A stretch of DNA of 64,000 bases from Sphingomonas sp. ID1715 (GCF_013044515.1 NZ_JABEPR010000006.1:124001-188000), one strand, 5' to 3'; numbered from the stretch's first letter, positions 27,025-39,100 are shown. Numbers and translations are program-made. The notes: generated from the letters alone by a model not told the origin.

Positions 27025-30000
27025 CCGAAGCCGCCACCACCCGGCGTCTCGATCACGAACACGTCGCCGGCGGCCACCTCCACGGCCTGCGCTGCGCCGA
27101 TCTCCTCGACGGAGCCGTCCGCCCGCTCGACGCTGTTCCGGCCGCAGGCACCGGGCCCGCCGCCTTCCAGGCCGAAGGGCGGGACACGGCGGCGGTTGGA
27201 GAGGATGGCGGCAGTCATCGGCTCACGAAAGCGGATGCGGCGCACGACGCCATCCCCGCCGCGCTGCCGTCCAGCACCGCCGGAGCCGTGCCGAACCGCG
27301 AAGCTTTCGAGCAGCACCGGGAAGCGCCATTCAAGCACTTCCGGGTCGGTCAGCCGTGAGTTGGTCATGTGCGTGTGCACGGCCGAGGCGCCGTCGAAGT
27401 CCGGGCCCGCACCGGCACCGCCGCAGATCGTCTCATAATATTGGTGGCGCGCATTGCCGAAGGTGAAGTTGTTCATCGTGCCCTGCGCCGCTGCCAGCGC
27501 TCCGGTCGCGCCATAGACGGCATCGGTGATCACCTGGCTGGTCTCGACATTGCCGGCAACGACGGCGGCAGGATGGCGCGGCTTCAGCATCGAGCCGTCG
27601 GGGATCACGATGTCGATCGGCTCCAGGCAGCCATCGTTCATCGGGATGGCGTCGTCGACCAGCGTCCGCATCACGTAGAGCACTGCCGCGCGGGAGATGG
27701 ACGGCGGCGCGTTGAAATTGGACGGCAGCTGCTCGCTGGTGCCGGTGAAATCGACGCGCGCCCGCCGGGCGGTTCGATCGACCGTAATGGCGACCCGCAC
27801 GACCGCGCCATTGTCCATCTCATATTCGAAACTGCGATCGGGCAGCCGGTCGAGCACCTGCCGCACGGCCTCGGCGGCATTTTCCTGGACGTGGCGCATA
27901 TAGGCGACGACGGTCGGGCGGCCATATTGGGCGACGATGCGATCGAGTTCGGCTGCGCCGCGGGCACAGGCCGCGATCTGGGCGCGGAGGTCGCCGACAT
28001 TGCGATCCGGATCGCGCGCCGGCCACGGGCCGGACGCCAAGGCGGCGCGGAACTCGGCTTCGAGCAAGGTGCCGTCCTCGACCACCAGCAGCGAGTCGAA
28101 CAGCACGCCTTCTTCGTCCAACGTGTGGCTGTCGGGCGGCATTGAGCCGGGCGTGCGGCCGCCGATATCGGCATGATGGCCACGAGCGGCGACATAGAAG
28201 TCGGGCGCGTCACCCTCGCCGAATACCGGCATCACCACGGTCAGGTCGGGCAGGTGCGTGCCGCCGTCATAGGGATTGTTGATCAGATAGACGTCGCCGC
28301 GCCTCAGCCCGCGTGCGCTCGCCTGCGCCTTTTCGCGCATCGCGCGGACGCTGTCGCCCATCGATCCGAGATGCACCGGCATGTGCGGCGCATTGGCGAC
28401 GAGCCGGCCTTCGGCATCAAACAGCGCGCAGGAGAAATCGAGCCGTTCCTTGATGTTGACCGACAGCGCCGTGTTCTGCAGCGCCTGACCCATCTGCTCG
28501 GCAATGGCCATGAACAGGTTGTTGAAGATTTCGAGCCGCACCGGGTCGGGAGCGGCCAGGTCGCTGGCTTCCTCGTGCGATCGTCCGCTTCCGGTCCGGC
28601 TGAGGATCAGGTCACCGGCTTGGGTCCGGGTGACGCTCCAGCCCGGCTCGACGACGGTCGTCGCGCTCGCATCATGGAGGATTGCCGGACCTGCCAGAGG
28701 TTCGTTGAGAGCAAGGGCTTCGCGCGCCAGCAGTCGCGCTTCGCGCCATTCCCCGGACACGAAGGCCGGAACGATGGCTGCCTCGGCATCGCGTGATTCG
28801 GTGCCGAGACTGCCATGCGCGACGGTCGCGGGCACGATCAGTTCGGCGGTCATGCTTTCGACGATCAGCGGCGTGCCCGGTGAGGTGAAGGCGAAGCGCT
28901 GCCGGTAGAGCGCCTCGAAACGCTCCCTGACCGTCGCCGCATCTCCGGGAGCGACGTCCAACGCCGTATCGGTACCTTCATAGCGGACGCTCAGCCGATG
29001 CTCGAAGCGGCGCCCGGCGAGGTCGAAGCCGTCGCTGGCAATGCCGGCTAGGCATTCCGCTTCCAATGCGCCGAAGCTCGCATTGAGCGAGCCGAGCAGC
29101 CCCTCGTCGAGCCGCGCCTCGACCGCGCGGGTGCGGAGCACGCGCTGGTCGGCGAGGCCGATCCCATAGGCCGACAGCACGCCCGCCAGCGGATGGATGA
29201 CGATGCTGGTCATGCCGAGCGCGTCGGCGACCAGGCAGGCGTGCTGACCGCCGGCGCCGCCGAAACAGGCCAGCGCATAATCGGCAAGGTCATGGCCGCG
29301 CGCGATCGAGATTTTCTTGATCGCATTGGCCATGTTGTCGACAGCGATGGCGAGAAAGCCTTCCGCAATCTGTTCCGGCGTGCGGGCGGGCAGGCCGGCG
29401 GCGATCATAGCCTCGGCGATCTCGACCAGCCGGGCGCGTGCGGCAGCGATGTCGAGCGGTTCGTCTCCGTTCGCGCCGAACACATGCGGGAAGACGTCGG
29501 GCTGCAGCTTGCCGAGCGCGGCGTTGCAGTCGGTGATGGTGAGCGGGCCGCCGCGTCGATAACAGGCCGGCCCGGGATCGGCGCCGGCGCTTTCCGGCCC
29601 GACTCGCATCCGCGCGCCGTCGAAGCTGCAGATCGAGCCGCCCCCCGCCGCGATCGTGTCGATGCTCATCATGGGCACGCGCAGCCGCACGCCGGCGACA
29701 ACCGTCTCCAATGTCCGTTCGAAGCTGCCGGCATAATGTGACACGTCGGTCGAGGTGCCGCCCATGTCGAAGCCGATCACTTTGGCGAAGCCGGCCGCCT
29801 CGCTCGTCCGCGCCATGCCGACGATCCCGCCGGCCGGGCCGGACAGGATGGCGTCGCGGCCCCGGAACGCCTCGGCCGGCGCGAGCCCGCCGTTCGATTG
29901 CATGAAGGAGAGCGGCACCTCCGGCCCGAGCGCCTCGCGCACCTGACCGACATAGCGGTCGAGGATCGGCGAGAGATAGGCGTCGACCAGCGTCGTGTCG

Positions 30001-30623
30001 CCGCGGCTGACGATCTTCATCAGCGGACTGACCCGGTGGCTCACCGAGACCTGGGTGAAGCCGACCTCTTCCGCGATCCGGGCTGCCGCTTCCTCGTGCT
30101 GCGGATAGCGATAGCCGTGCATCACCACGATCGCGGCAGCGCGAAGACCTTTGCCAAACGCGTCCTGCAAGTCGCTGCGCAGCCTTGCCTCGTCGAGAGG
30201 GGAAAGGACCTCGCCCTGCGCATCGATCCGCTCATCGGCTTCGATCACGCAGCTTTCCAGCCGATCGGGGAGCACGATGTTGCGGTCGAACAGCTTGGGA
30301 CGGTTCTGGTAGCCGATGCGCAGCATGTCGCGGAAACCGCGCGTCACGACCAGCGCGACCGGCTCGCCGGCCCGCTCCAGCAGGGCGTTGGTGGCGACCG
30401 TCGTGCCCATCTTCACGCTGCCGATCCGGTCGGCAGGCAGCGGCGCTCCGGCGTCGACGCCCAGCAGCTCGCGAATGCCCTGGATCGCGGAGTCGCGATA
30501 TCGATCCGGATTGGCGGAGAGCAGCTTATGCGTGACGATCTGCCCATCGGGCCGCAACGCGACGATGTCGGTGAAGGTGCCGCCGCGATCGATCCAGAAA
30601 TGCCATTTGGCTGCTTCGGTCAT
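27000..30623 (-). CDS. 5-oxoprolinase / N-methylhydantoinase, HyuA-HyuB fusion
   Basis: The 1207-residue protein has the HyuA half first (about 1-690; [74 protein letters not shown]) and the HyuB half next (about 695-1200; [71 protein letters not shown]). This is the order of eukaryotic and bacterial ATP-dependent 5-oxoprolinase, which opens 5-oxoproline to glutamate; related enzymes act on hydantoins or acetone. The start at 30623 gives the family N-terminus, with a purine-rich site upstream. Convergent with the SDR gene. Confidence 0.92.
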   Translation of the reverse strand: MTEAAKWHFWIDRGGTFTDIVALRPDGQIVTHKLLSANPDRYRDSAIQGIRELLGVDAGAPLPADRIGSVKMGTTVATNALLERAGEPVALVVTRGFRDMLRIGYQNRPKLFDRNIVLPDRLESCVIEADERIDAQGEVLSPLDEARLRSDLQDAFGKGLRAAAIVVMHGYRYPQHEEAAARIAEEVGFTQVSVSHRVSPLMKIVSRGDTTLVDAYLSPILDRYVGQVREALGPEVPLSFMQSNGGLAPAEAFRGRDAILSGPAGGIVGMARTSEAAGFAKVIGFDMGGTSTDVSHYAGSFERTLETVVAGVRLRVPMMSIDTIAAGGGSICSFDGARMRVGPESAGADPGPACYRRGGPLTITDCNAALGKLQPDVFPHVFGANGDEPLDIAAARARLVEIAEAMIAAGLPARTPEQIAEGFLAIAVDNMANAIKKISIARGHDLADYALACFGGAGGQHACLVADALGMTSIVIHPLAGVLSAYGIGLADQRVLRTRAVEARLDEGLLGSLNASFGALEAECLAGIASDGFDLAGRRFEHRLSVRYEGTDTALDVAPGDAATVRERFEALYRQRFAFTSPGTPLIVESMTAELIVPATVAHGSLGTESRDAEAAIVPAFVSGEWREARLLAREALALNEPLAGPAILHDASATTVVEPGWSVTRTQAGDLILSRTGSGRSHEEASDLAAPDPVRLEIFNNLFMAIAEQMGQALQNTALSVNIKERLDFSCALFDAEGRLVANAPHMPVHLGSMGDSVRAMREKAQASARGLRRGDVYLINNPYDGGTHLPDLTVVMPVFGEGDAPDFYVAARGHHADIGGRTPGSMPPDSHTLDEEGVLFDSLLVVEDGTLLEAEFRAALASGPWPARDPDRNVGDLRAQIAACARGAAELDRIVAQYGRPTVVAYMRHVQENAAEAVRQVLDRLPDRSFEYEMDNGAVVRVAITVDRTARRARVDFTGTSEQLPSNFNAPPSISRAAVLYVMRTLVDDAIPMNDGCLEPIDIVIPDGSMLKPRHPAAVVAGNVETSQVITDAVYGATGALAAAQGTMNNFTFGNARHQYYETICGGAGAGPDFDGASAVHTHMTNSRLTDPEVLEWRFPVLLESFAVRHGSGGAGRQRGGDGVVRRIRFREPMTAAILSNRRRVPPFGLEGGGPGACGRNSVERADGSVEEIGAAQAVEVAAGDVFVIETPGGGGFGQPRGGIV

Positions 30624-30694
30624 CCTTGTTCCCCTAGCCTCCATCGCCGGTGGAGCAAGGTGGCGAACGGCCGCCAGTCCCCTAGCGTCATGCA

Positions 30695-31760
30695 GTGACG
30701 AACGAAGGATCTCTTATCGGCGAAGTCCGACGCTTCCTCGATGCTGCTCGTGACCGCGCTGCCGACCACCCCGCAGCAGATGGAGACGTAGTCCAGCTGG
30801 ACACCCACGCCTTTGCCTGGATGGCGACCATCGCGGCGGCGCTGGACGCCTTGCTCGCGTGGCAAGCCGATACCGATCTCGACTGGAGCATGAAGCGGAT
30901 CGGCGCCGCGCAGCTGCTGGGCGAGTTGGTCGGCGGCATCGCGATGAGCGGGAACGAGGTGGTGCGCCCGTGGGAACTCGGCCTCGAGGCCAAATCGCAC
31001 CGGCTCCAGCAAGCGAGGGCCTCCTGGCTCGCCGCTGGCGACCGGGACACCCGGCGCAAACTGGCCGACCGGCTGCTCGCAGGGGAACGCCCGAGCGAGC
31101 GGAGCGGCGACGACACGCTGGACGGGGTGCGTGATCAGGTGCGCGCCTTCGCGAAGGACCGGATCGCGCCGCACGCGCATCGCTGGCATCGGGCCGATGC
31201 GCTGATCCCCGCCGAAGTGGTCGCCGAAATGGCCGATCTCGGCCTGTCGGGGTCACGATTGCGCCCGAACATGGCGGCCTCGGCCTTGGCAAGCTGGCCA
31301 TGGCGATCGTCTCCGAAGAACTGAGCCGCGCCTGGATCTGCGCCGGTTCGCTCGGCACCCGCGCGGAGATCGCGGCCGAGCTCATCTCGGCCGCCGGCAC
31401 GGACGCGCAGAAGGCATCGCCGGCAGTTCGGCAAGCCGCTCCACGCCTTCGCCCGCGTGTCCGACAAGATCGCGCTGATGGCGGTCGAGACGGTGATCGC
31501 CCGTGAGCTTTGCTACGCCGCCGCCCGCGCCAAGGATGCCGGGCGGCGCTGCGATGTCGAGGCGGGCATGGCCAAGCTCTACGCGACGGGTCGCCTGGAC
31601 CAATGCCGATCAGTGCGTGCAGATCCACGGCGGCAACGGCTATGCGCCGGAATTCGAGGCGAGCCGCCTGCTCTGCGATGCGCGCATCCTCAGCATCTTC
31701 GAAGGCGCGGCGGAGATCCAGGCGCATGTGATTGCCAGAAACCTGTTGCGCGCGGCTTGA
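30695..31760 (+). pseudogene. Decayed acyl-CoA dehydrogenase gene
   Basis: Three frames give consecutive pieces of one acyl-CoA dehydrogenase. The N-terminal extension and start of the dehydrogenase domain ([37 protein letters not shown]) run to about 31247. Then after a frameshift comes [42 protein letters not shown] to about 31412. A frame change with a large internal deletion follows, then [34 protein letters not shown] last shift near 31590 leads to AWTNADQCVQIHGGNGYAPEF and the end IFEGAAEIQAHVIARNLLRAA. The middle beta-domain is missing. It is divergent from the oxoprolinase and 71 bases from its start. Confidence 0.9.
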
Positions 31761-31828
31761 GCGACGGCAGGTAAAAGTTTCTTGTGAGGCAGCTTCTACC
31801 GCTTAAGTCGGGCGGCGAAAGGATCGAA

Positions 31829-32734
31829 GTGGCAAGGCACCTGACCCATCTCGAACGGCTCGAGGCCGAAAGCATCCACATCATGCGCGAAGTGGTGGCC
31901 GAAGCCGAGCGGCCGGTGATGCTCTATTCGATCGGCAAGGACTCGGCGGTGATGCTGCACCTTGCCAAAAAGGCATTCTTCCCCGCGCCGCCGCCCTTCC
32001 CGCTGCTCCATGTCGACACGACCTGGAAGTTTCGCGACATGTATGCGCTGCGCGAAAAGGCCGCGCGCGATGCCGGCATGGAGCTGCTGGTCCACCAGAA
32101 TCCGGAGGCGAAAGAGCGGGGGATCAATCCCTTCGATCATGGTCCGCTCCACACCGATATGTGGAAGACGGAAGGGCTGAAGCAGGCGCTCGACCTGCAC
32201 GGCTTCGACGCGGCGTTCGGCGGGGCGCGGCGCGACGAGGAGAAGAGCCGGGCCAAGGAACGCGTCTTTTCCTTCCGCTCCGCCAATCACCGCTGGGACC
32301 CGAAGAACCAGCGGCCGGAGCTGTGGAACCTCTACAATGCCCGCAAGAACAAGGGCGAGAGCATCCGCGTCTTCCCGATCTCCAATTGGACCGAGCTCGA
32401 CATCTGGCAGTACATCCATCTGGAGGGGATCGAGATCGTGCCGCTCTACTTCGCGGCGCCCCGCCCGACGGTGGAGCGCGACGGGCTGATCCTGATGGTC
32501 GACGACGACCGCTTCCGCCTCGCGCCCGGAGAGACGCCGGTCACCCGCTCGGTCCGCTTCCGTACGCTCGGCTGCTATCCCCTGACCGGAGCGGTCGAGA
32601 GCCAGGCGACGACGCTGCCCGACGTCATCCAGGAAATGCTGCTCACCACCACCTCCGAGCGCCAGGGCCGGGCGATCGACAAGGATGCCGGCGACGCTTC
32701 GATGGAGAAGAAGAAGCAGGAGGGGTATTTCTGA
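31829..32734 (+). CDS. cysD: Sulfate adenylyltransferase subunit 2
   Basis: CysD (301 residues) is the catalytic ATP sulfurylase subunit that makes adenylyl sulfate (APS) from sulfate and ATP, powered by GTP hydrolysis in CysN. It is a PAPS-reductase/PP-loop protein: [17 protein letters not shown] is the PP-loop, followed by [32 protein letters not shown] and [13 protein letters not shown]. The start was set at GTG 31829 ([13 protein letters not shown]) because AAAGGA lies upstream and the length then matches Escherichia coli CysD (302); a frame open from GTG 31784 adds 15 unrelated residues. The stop overlaps the cysNC start by one base. Confidence 0.95.
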   Translation: MARHLTHLERLEAESIHIMREVVAEAERPVMLYSIGKDSAVMLHLAKKAFFPAPPPFPLLHVDTTWKFRDMYALREKAARDAGMELLVHQNPEAKERGINPFDHGPLHTDMWKTEGLKQALDLHGFDAAFGGARRDEEKSRAKERVFSFRSANHRWDPKNQRPELWNLYNARKNKGESIRVFPISNWTELDIWQYIHLEGIEIVPLYFAAPRPTVERDGLILMVDDDRFRLAPGETPVTRSVRFRTLGCYPLTGAVESQATTLPDVIQEMLLTTTSERQGRAIDKDAGDASMEKKKQEGYF

Positions 32735-34638
32735 TGGCGGATCACCCCGCCTATCGCACCGACGAGCTGATCGCCCGCGACATCGAGGCGTATCTCGACC
32801 GGCATCAGCACAAGTCGCTGCTCCGCTTCATCACCTGCGGGTCGGTCGATGACGGCAAGTCCACGCTGATCGGGCGGCTGCTCTACGATTCCAAGATGAT
32901 CTTCGAGGATCAGCTGGCGGCTCTGGAAGCGGACTCGCGCCGCGTGGGGACGCAGGGGCAGGAGATCGACTTCGCGCTGCTGGTCGACGGTCTTGCCGCC
33001 GAGCGCGAGCAGGGGATCACGATCGACGTCGCCTACCGCTTCTTCGCCACCGAGAAGCGCAAGTTCATCGTCGCCGATACGCCGGGTCACGAGCAATATA
33101 CGCGCAACATGGTCACCGGCGCCTCGACCGCGGACCTGGCCGTGATCCTGATCGATGCGCGCAAGGGCGTGCTGACCCAGACGCGGCGGCACAGCTACCT
33201 CGCCCACCTGCTCGGCATCCGCAACATCGTGCTGGCCGTGAACAAGATGGACCTGGTCGGCTATGATCAGGCCGTTTTCGATGCGATCGTCGCCGATTAT
33301 CGCACGTTCGCGGCCTCGATCGGCATCGGCGCCTTCGTCGCCCTGCCGATCTCCGGCTTCAAGGGCGACAACATCACGGCCGCGTCGGCGAACACGCCCT
33401 GGTATGACGGGCCGTCGCTGATCGAGCATCTGGAGACGGTCGAACTCGACCTTGCGGCCGATGCCACCAGTGCCTTCCGCATGCCGGTGCAATGGGTGAA
33501 CCGGCCCAATCTCGACTTCCGTGGCTTTGCCGGCCAGGTCGCCAGCGGCACCGTGGCGGCGGGCGCGGAGGTGCGGGTGCTGCCATCGGGCAAGACCAGC
33601 CGGGTGGCACGGATCGTCACTTCGGGCGGCGATCTCGACACGGCGGTGGCCGGCCAGTCGGTGACGCTCACGCTTGCGGACGAGATCGACTGTTCCCGCG
33701 GCGACGTGATCGCGTCAGCCGGCGATCCCCCGGAAGTCGCGGACCAGTTCGAAACCACGATCATCTGGATGGCCGACGAGCCGATGCTGCCGGGCCGCAG
33801 CTATTGGCTGAAGCTTGGCACGCAGACGGTCACCGCGAATGTCCAGGCGCCCAAATATCAGGTCAACGTCAACACGCTGGAGCATGTCGCGGCGAAGACG
33901 CTGGAGCTGAACGCGATCGGCGTGGCCAATCTCTCGACCGACCGGCCGCTCGTCTTCGAACCCTATGCGCGCAACCGCACGCTCGGCGGCTTCATTTTGA
34001 TCGACAAATTCACCAATGCGACCGTCGCCGCCGGCCTGATCCATTTCGCGCTCCGCCGCGCGCGGAACGTCCATTGGCAGCCATTGGACGTGACCCGCGA
34101 GCGGCGCGCCGAGCTCAAGAACCAGCGGCCCGCAGTCTTGTGGCTGACGGGCCTTTCGGGCGCGGGCAAGTCGACCATCGCCAACCTCATCGAGAAGAAG
34201 CTGGCGCGGATGAACCGCCACACGTTCCTGCTCGACGGCGACAATGTGCGCCACGGGCTGAACAAGGATCTGGGCTTCACCGATGCCGACCGCGTCGAGA
34301 ATATCCGCCGCATCGGCGAGGTCGCCAAGTTGATGACGGACGCCGGGCTGATCGTCATCACCGCCTTCATCTCGCCGTTCCGCGCCGAACGGGACATGGT
34401 GCGGACGATGCTGCCCGAAGGCGAGTTCTTCGAAGTCCACGTCGACACCCCGCTTGCCGAAGCGGAACGGCGCGACGTGAAGGGCCTCTACGCCAAGGCG
34501 CGGGCAGGGCAGCTCAAGAATTTCACCGGCATCGACAGCCCCTATGAGCCGCCCGAGCGCCCGGAGATCCGGATCGACACCACGCTGATGACGCCGGAAG
34601 AAGCGGCCGACGCCATCATCGCGCAGCTGATCCCCTGA
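32734..34638 (+). CDS. cysN: Bifunctional CysN/CysC: ATP sulfurylase GTPase subunit fused to APS kinase
   Basis: The 634-residue fusion has the CysN GTPase (about 1-445: P-loop [15 protein letters not shown], switch motif [21 protein letters not shown]) with EF-Tu-like beta-barrels. APS kinase (about 455-634) follows: [41 protein letters not shown] and the APS-binding [13 protein letters not shown]. Together with CysD it turns sulfate into PAPS in two steps. The start lies inside TGATG shared with the cysD stop, with AGGAGGGG upstream, so translation is coupled. A tRNA-Gly on the opposite strand follows. Confidence 0.96.
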   Translation: MADHPAYRTDELIARDIEAYLDRHQHKSLLRFITCGSVDDGKSTLIGRLLYDSKMIFEDQLAALEADSRRVGTQGQEIDFALLVDGLAAEREQGITIDVAYRFFATEKRKFIVADTPGHEQYTRNMVTGASTADLAVILIDARKGVLTQTRRHSYLAHLLGIRNIVLAVNKMDLVGYDQAVFDAIVADYRTFAASIGIGAFVALPISGFKGDNITAASANTPWYDGPSLIEHLETVELDLAADATSAFRMPVQWVNRPNLDFRGFAGQVASGTVAAGAEVRVLPSGKTSRVARIVTSGGDLDTAVAGQSVTLTLADEIDCSRGDVIASAGDPPEVADQFETTIIWMADEPMLPGRSYWLKLGTQTVTANVQAPKYQVNVNTLEHVAAKTLELNAIGVANLSTDRPLVFEPYARNRTLGGFILIDKFTNATVAAGLIHFALRRARNVHWQPLDVTRERRAELKNQRPAVLWLTGLSGAGKSTIANLIEKKLARMNRHTFLLDGDNVRHGLNKDLGFTDADRVENIRRIGEVAKLMTDAGLIVITAFISPFRAERDMVRTMLPEGEFFEVHVDTPLAEAERRDVKGLYAKARAGQLKNFTGIDSPYEPPERPEIRIDTTLMTPEEAADAIIAQLIP

Positions 34639-34654
34639 TCTTCCTGGAGAATTC

Positions 34655-34728
34655 TGGAGCGGGTAGCGGGAATCGAACCCGCGCGTTCAGCATGGGAAGC
34701 TGACAGGCTACCATTACATCATACCCGC
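34655..34728 (-). tRNA. tRNA-Gly (anticodon CCC)
   Basis: The 74-base gene folds as a standard cloverleaf. The acceptor stem is GCGGGTA with TACCCGC, the anticodon stem TCAGC/GCTGA holds loop TTCCCAT (anticodon CCC), the T arm is GCGGG-TTCGATT-CCCGC, and CCA is encoded. It converges with cysNC. Confidence 0.96.
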
Positions 34729-34849
34729 CGGTGCCGGCGCATCCCTTATCGCCGCTATTGGAGGCGGGCAAGCGGGTGCAGAATTGCTTCATTCCATTCC
34801 CGATATCCCCGTTATCCACAGGCCATTGTGTATTGCCGCGACTCAGAAG

Positions 34850-35270
34850 TCATGACAGCTTCTCTTTGTGGTTCGGAGCGGTCCACCGGAAACGGGAAGA
34901 CGATCCGAAGCACAGCTCGACGGAAGCCAAGTCTTTCGAGACGAAGCAGACAGAGGGCAGGGCGAGCGAGAAGATCTAGTCAAGAAAGCGCGCAAGCGGT
35001 GACTTGATTTCGATCTTGGAACAGTCCGGCGATGCTCGTGCCTTCGGGCGAGGTGTTGCAAAAGGATTGTTGATCGAAGCAGAAATGCTTCTGATTGACG
35101 ATCCGCAAATGGGGAGCGTCCGAGCAGCGATGCGAAGGCGAGACCCGAGAGGAGGCACCTGGCCGCGAGGTCAAGGACTTCCGATCCGCCCAGTCCTGCA
35201 GCCACCCCTTGGGGCAGCGCAGCGGACCGGGAAAGTGGGGGCTGATGGCGACATCAGCCCCCATTATCTT
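34850..35270 (+). ncRNA. Candidate structured non-coding RNA of unknown family
   Basis: No gene is recognised between the tRNA (34728) and the exported protein gene (35393), about 660 bp. Open frames here lack the third-position GC bias of the neighbours. The plus strand can form: (A) 34867-34914, a long stem TGTG/CACA, TTCGGA/TCCGAA, GTC/GAC, CCG/CGG closed by a GAAA tetraloop; (B) a small UUCG-loop hairpin near 35033-35055; (C) 35064-35104, an 18-bp stem with several G-U pairs and a GAAA loop; (D) 35177-35236, a branched stem with CTGC/GCAG and CCCC/GGGG; then a terminator. G-U pairs point to the plus strand. The 5' end and promoter are not visible. It did not match tmRNA, RNase P, SRP or 6S features that could be recalled. 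Confidence 0.55.
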
Positions 35271-35271
35271 T
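35237..35271 (+). terminator. Intrinsic terminator closing the structured RNA region
   Basis: A perfect 11-bp stem (35237-35247 with 35252-35262, loop GCGA) is followed by ATTATCTTT. No protein gene lies upstream on this strand within 600 bases, which is why it supports an RNA gene. Confidence 0.85.
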
Positions 35272-35392
35272 CGGGGGGTCGGGGAACCGCCTCGCTATTC
35301 TCCACCCCGAATAAACCATCCGTCGGTCGATCGGTTGACCCTCCTCGGATAATCTCCCAGACCTTCCCGATAGGTCGAACCGGGAGGATTTC

Positions 35393-36151
35393 ATGACGTT
35401 GAAGGCAGTTGCGGCGCTTGCCGCGGCGATCGCGCTGGCGCCCGCCGCATGGGCACAGGCGCAGCCTACCGCCGAGTCGCTGCTTGCCCGCCATATCGAT
35501 GCGCTGGGCGGGCAGCAGGCGCTGGCCGCGCTCAACTCGGTGGAATTCGACGGCGAGCTGCGCTTTCCCGGCGATTTCAAGCTGACCTACAAGGAAGTGC
35601 GCGCACGCGAGAACGGCGCTTCGCGCACCGAAGCGGCGTTGCAAGGGTTGACCCTGACCCAGGGCTTTGACGGGAAGTCCGGCTGGCGCATCAATCCCTT
35701 TCAGGGCCGCAAGGACGCCGAGACCATGTCTGCGGACGAGGCGCGTTCGATCGCCGACTCGGGATCGGTGCTCGGGCCGCTGGTGAACGCCAAAGCGGAC
35801 GGCTCCGCGGTCAGCTATCTGGGCCGCGAGGATTTCGACGGCACCGACGCCTATAGGCTGAAGGTCGTGCAGAAGGACGGCGACGAGTTCGTCTATCTGC
35901 TCGAGCCCGAGACGATGCTGGCGATCAAGATGACGGAGACGCGGCGCATCCGGGGTGCGCAGCAGGTCACCGAATATGAGCTGGGCGATTACGAGAAGGT
36001 CGCCGGCGTCTATTTTCCGATGTCGATCGAGAGCTGGCAGGACGGCCAGTCGAGCCAGCGGCAGCGCGTCACCATCGAGAAGGCGGTCGCCAATGTGCCG
36101 GTGACGCCCGCGATGTTCGCCCAGCCCGTTTCCCCCTCCAGCGCCAAGTGA
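35393..36151 (+). CDS. Exported protein of LolA/outer-membrane lipoprotein-sorting-like fold
   Basis: The 252-residue protein has a signal peptide (KAVAALAAAIALAPAAWAQA, cleavage near residue 22) followed by TAESLLARHIDALGGQQALAALNSVEFDGEL, a common start of exported LolA/LolB-like domains that bind lipid-like ligands. The repeated beta-strand pattern (DGKSGWRINPFQGRK, YRLKVVQKDGDEFVYLLEPETMLAIKMTE, YEKVAGVYFPMSIESW) supports this. No function is proven. It overlaps or abuts the next gene, so it is likely in an operon with the Asp-box protein and the TonB receptor. Confidence 0.7.
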   Translation: MTLKAVAALAAAIALAPAAWAQAQPTAESLLARHIDALGGQQALAALNSVEFDGELRFPGDFKLTYKEVRARENGASRTEAALQGLTLTQGFDGKSGWRINPFQGRKDAETMSADEARSIADSGSVLGPLVNAKADGSAVSYLGREDFDGTDAYRLKVVQKDGDEFVYLLEPETMLAIKMTETRRIRGAQQVTEYELGDYEKVAGVYFPMSIESWQDGQSSQRQRVTIEKAVANVPVTPAMFAQPVSPSSAK

Positions 36152-36159
36152 GCCGACCG

Positions 36160-39100
36160 ATGCGCAACCTGCTTCTCGCCACCACCGCCCTGCTGATCGC
36201 GGCTCCTGCGCTCGCGGCGACGACCGCGCCCGACCTGTCGGGCTTAGGCATTCGCAACATCGGCTCGGCCCAGATGTCCGGCCGGGTCGCGGCCATCGCC
36301 GCGCGCGCGGAAAAGGACGGCAAGACGACAATCTTCGTCGGCTCCGCCTCAGGCGGCGTGTGGAAGTCCGACGACGGCGGTACGACCTTCAAGCCGGTCT
36401 TCGACAAGCAGCCCGTCCAGTCGATCGGCGCCATCGCGCTCGACCCGAACAATTCGCAGACGGTCTGGGTCGGCACCGGCGAAAGCTGGACGCGCAATTC
36501 CGTCTCGATCGGCCACGGCATCTACAAGTCCAGCGATGGCGGCGACACCTGGGAGTCTATGGGGCTCCCGACCAGCGAGCGGATCGTCAAGATCCTGGTC
36601 CACCCCCGCGACGGCAACACCGTCTATGTCTGCGCGCCGGGCCGGCTCTGGTCGGACAGCGCCGATCGCGGCGTCTACAAGACGACCGACGGCGGCAAGA
36701 GCTGGGCCCTGATCCTGCGCGCGGCCAATCTGTCGACCGGCTGCTCGGGCCTGACCATGGACCCGTCGAACCCCGACCGGCTGCTCGCCGGCACCTGGGA
36801 TTTCCGGCGCAAGGGCTGGACCTTCCGGTCCGGCGGCGACGGGCCCAACGCGCCCTCCGGCAGCCGCCTCCTTGAGACGCTCGATGGCGGCCGCAGCTGG
36901 CGCGAGCTCAATGACGGCAACACCAAGGGCCTGCCGAAACAGCCTTGGGGCCGCGTCGAAGTCGTGTTCGCGCCGTCCAATCCGCGCCAAGTCTATGCGT
37001 TCGTCGAAAATGTGCGCTCGGCGCTCTATGTCTCGGAAGACGGCGGCAAGACGTTCGAAGAGCGGGACCGCAGCCAGGGCATGGTCTGGCGCCCCTTCTA
37101 TTTCGGCAAGATCTCGGTCGATCCCACGAACGACAAGCGCCTGTTCAAGATGGGCTACCGCGTCAGCGCCTCGGAAGACGGCGGCAAGAGCTTCGCCGAC
37201 TCGGCCGGCGCGAGCCATGCCGACTGGCACGATGTCTGGATCGATCCGACCAATCCGAAGCACCTGATCGGCGGCGACGATGGTGGGCTGTGGATCAGCC
37301 ATGACGGCGGCAACAAATGGGAGCATGCCCGCAACCTGCCGATCAGCCAATTCTACCACGTCAGCACCGACGACCGCGATCCGTATCAGGTCTATGGCGG
37401 CCTGCAGGACAACAGTTCCTGGGTCGGCGACCAGGAATATCCGGGCGGCGTCACCAACAACCGCTGGGAGAATCTCTACGGCGGCGACGGTTTCTGGGCC
37501 TTCCCCGACCCGGCCGATCCGAACTTCGTCTATGCGGAATATCAGGGCGGTTCGATCTCGCGCATCAATCGCACGACGCTGGAGCAGAAATTCATTCAGC
37601 CGGCGGCGGGTTATAAGGAAAAGCTGCGCTGGAACTGGAATACGCCGATTCACCTGAGCCCGAACGAGAAGGGCACGCTCTATATCGGCTCGCAATTCCT
37701 GTTCCGCACGCGCGATCAGGGCAAGACCTGGGATCGCATCTCGCCCGACCTTACCACCAACAATCCGCTGAAGCAGCGCCAAGAAGAATCGGGCGGCATC
37801 ACGGTCGACAACTCGGCCGCCGAGATGCACACGACCATCTATTCGATCTCGGAAAGCCCCAGGGCACCGGGCCAGATCTGGGTCGGCACCGATGACGGCA
37901 ATGTCCAGCTGACCCGCGACGGCGGCGCCAACTGGACCAACGTCACCAAGAGTCTGAAGCTGCCGAAGGACAGCTGGATCAGCTGGGTCGAAGCGAGCCG
38001 CCACGATCCGGCCGTTGCCTATGTGGCGGTGGACCGGCACATGTCGGGCGATTTCGCGCCCTATCTGTTCAGGACCGCCGATTTCGGCCGCACCTGGCGT
38101 CCGCTGATCGGGCCACGGACCGACAGCGTGCGCGGCTATGCGCATGTGGTGAAGGAAGACCGGCTCAATCCGAACATCCTGTTCGTCGGCACCGAGTTCG
38201 GGCTCTACGCCTCGACCGACGGCGGTGCGAGCTGGGCGCAGTTCAAGCCGAACAATTTTCCCAATGTGGCGGTGCGCGACATTGCCGTGCAGGACCGCGA
38301 TGACGACCTGGTGCTTGCCACCCATGGTCGCGGCATCTGGGTGATCGACGATCTGAGCCCATTGCGCGCGCTCGATGCCACCAAGCTCGCCGCTAATGCG
38401 GCGCTGCTGCCCGGCCAGCCGGTCCAGCAGCGCATCCAAGGCAATGGCGGCTGGTCCGACGGCAACGACGTCTATTCGGGCGACAATCCTCCCAATGGCG
38501 CTGTGATCACGTACTACCAGAAGGCGCGGCACGTGATCGGGCGGATGAAGCTCGAGGTGCTGGACGCGCAGGGCAATGTCGTCGAGGAGCTGCCGGCGTC
38601 CAAGCGCAAGGGACTGAATCGGGTGGTCTGGTCGATGCGCACCAAGCCGCCGGTGGTGCCGCCCGCCGCCCAGCTCGCCTTCAACGCGACGCAGGGCCAG
38701 CGGATCATGCCCGGAAATTACACGGTGCGGCTGACCAAGGCCGGCGAAGTCTCGACTGCGCCGCTGGTCATCGGTCTCGATCGCCGCGCCACCTTCACAG
38801 CGGAAGACCGGGCGGCGCAATATGCGGCGGCGGAGCGGGTCAAGGCGCTGTTCGGCCGGATGACGCGGGTGGTGATGGAGATCAACGGCGCTCGCGGCAT
38901 GGCGGCCCAGATCGCGGCCAAGCCTGACTCATCCGCTGCGCAAAAGGCCCAGGCTCAGGCTTTTTCCGACAAGGCCGATGCGATCCGTAAGGAATTGGTC
39001 GCGACGAAGGAAGGCGGCGCCATCACGGGCGAGGAGCGGCTGCGCGAGCATATGGACCGCGCCTATGGCCTGGTCACTTCCAGCGAGGAGCGGCCGACCA

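Noticed and set aside
31457-31774. Separate small genes in the acyl-CoA dehydrogenase relic
   Set aside because: Each frame carries only a piece of one family in the right order, so they are fragments of one pseudogene.
34812-34820. A perfect DnaA box (TTATCCACA)
   Set aside because: Only one copy; no cluster, AT-rich unwinding region or origin-type genes nearby, so it is not taken as an origin.
34867-34914. Group II intron domain V
   Set aside because: The GAAA-capped stem resembles it at first sight, but the AGC triad pairing at the base and the two-base bulge are not in place, and no intron-encoded protein is near.
34731-34979. 82-codon open frame after tRNA-Gly
   Set aside because: Composition and lack of any motif or ribosome site look non-coding.
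34850-35270. Permuted two-piece tmRNA or RNase P RNA
   Set aside because: No tag-peptide codons, no tRNA-like acceptor and no P4/P15 signature of RNase P were found.
35004-35396. 130-codon open frame on the plus strand across the structured RNA region
   Set aside because: Third positions are not GC-biased as in the neighbours, no ribosome site or similarity, and it runs through a terminator hairpin.
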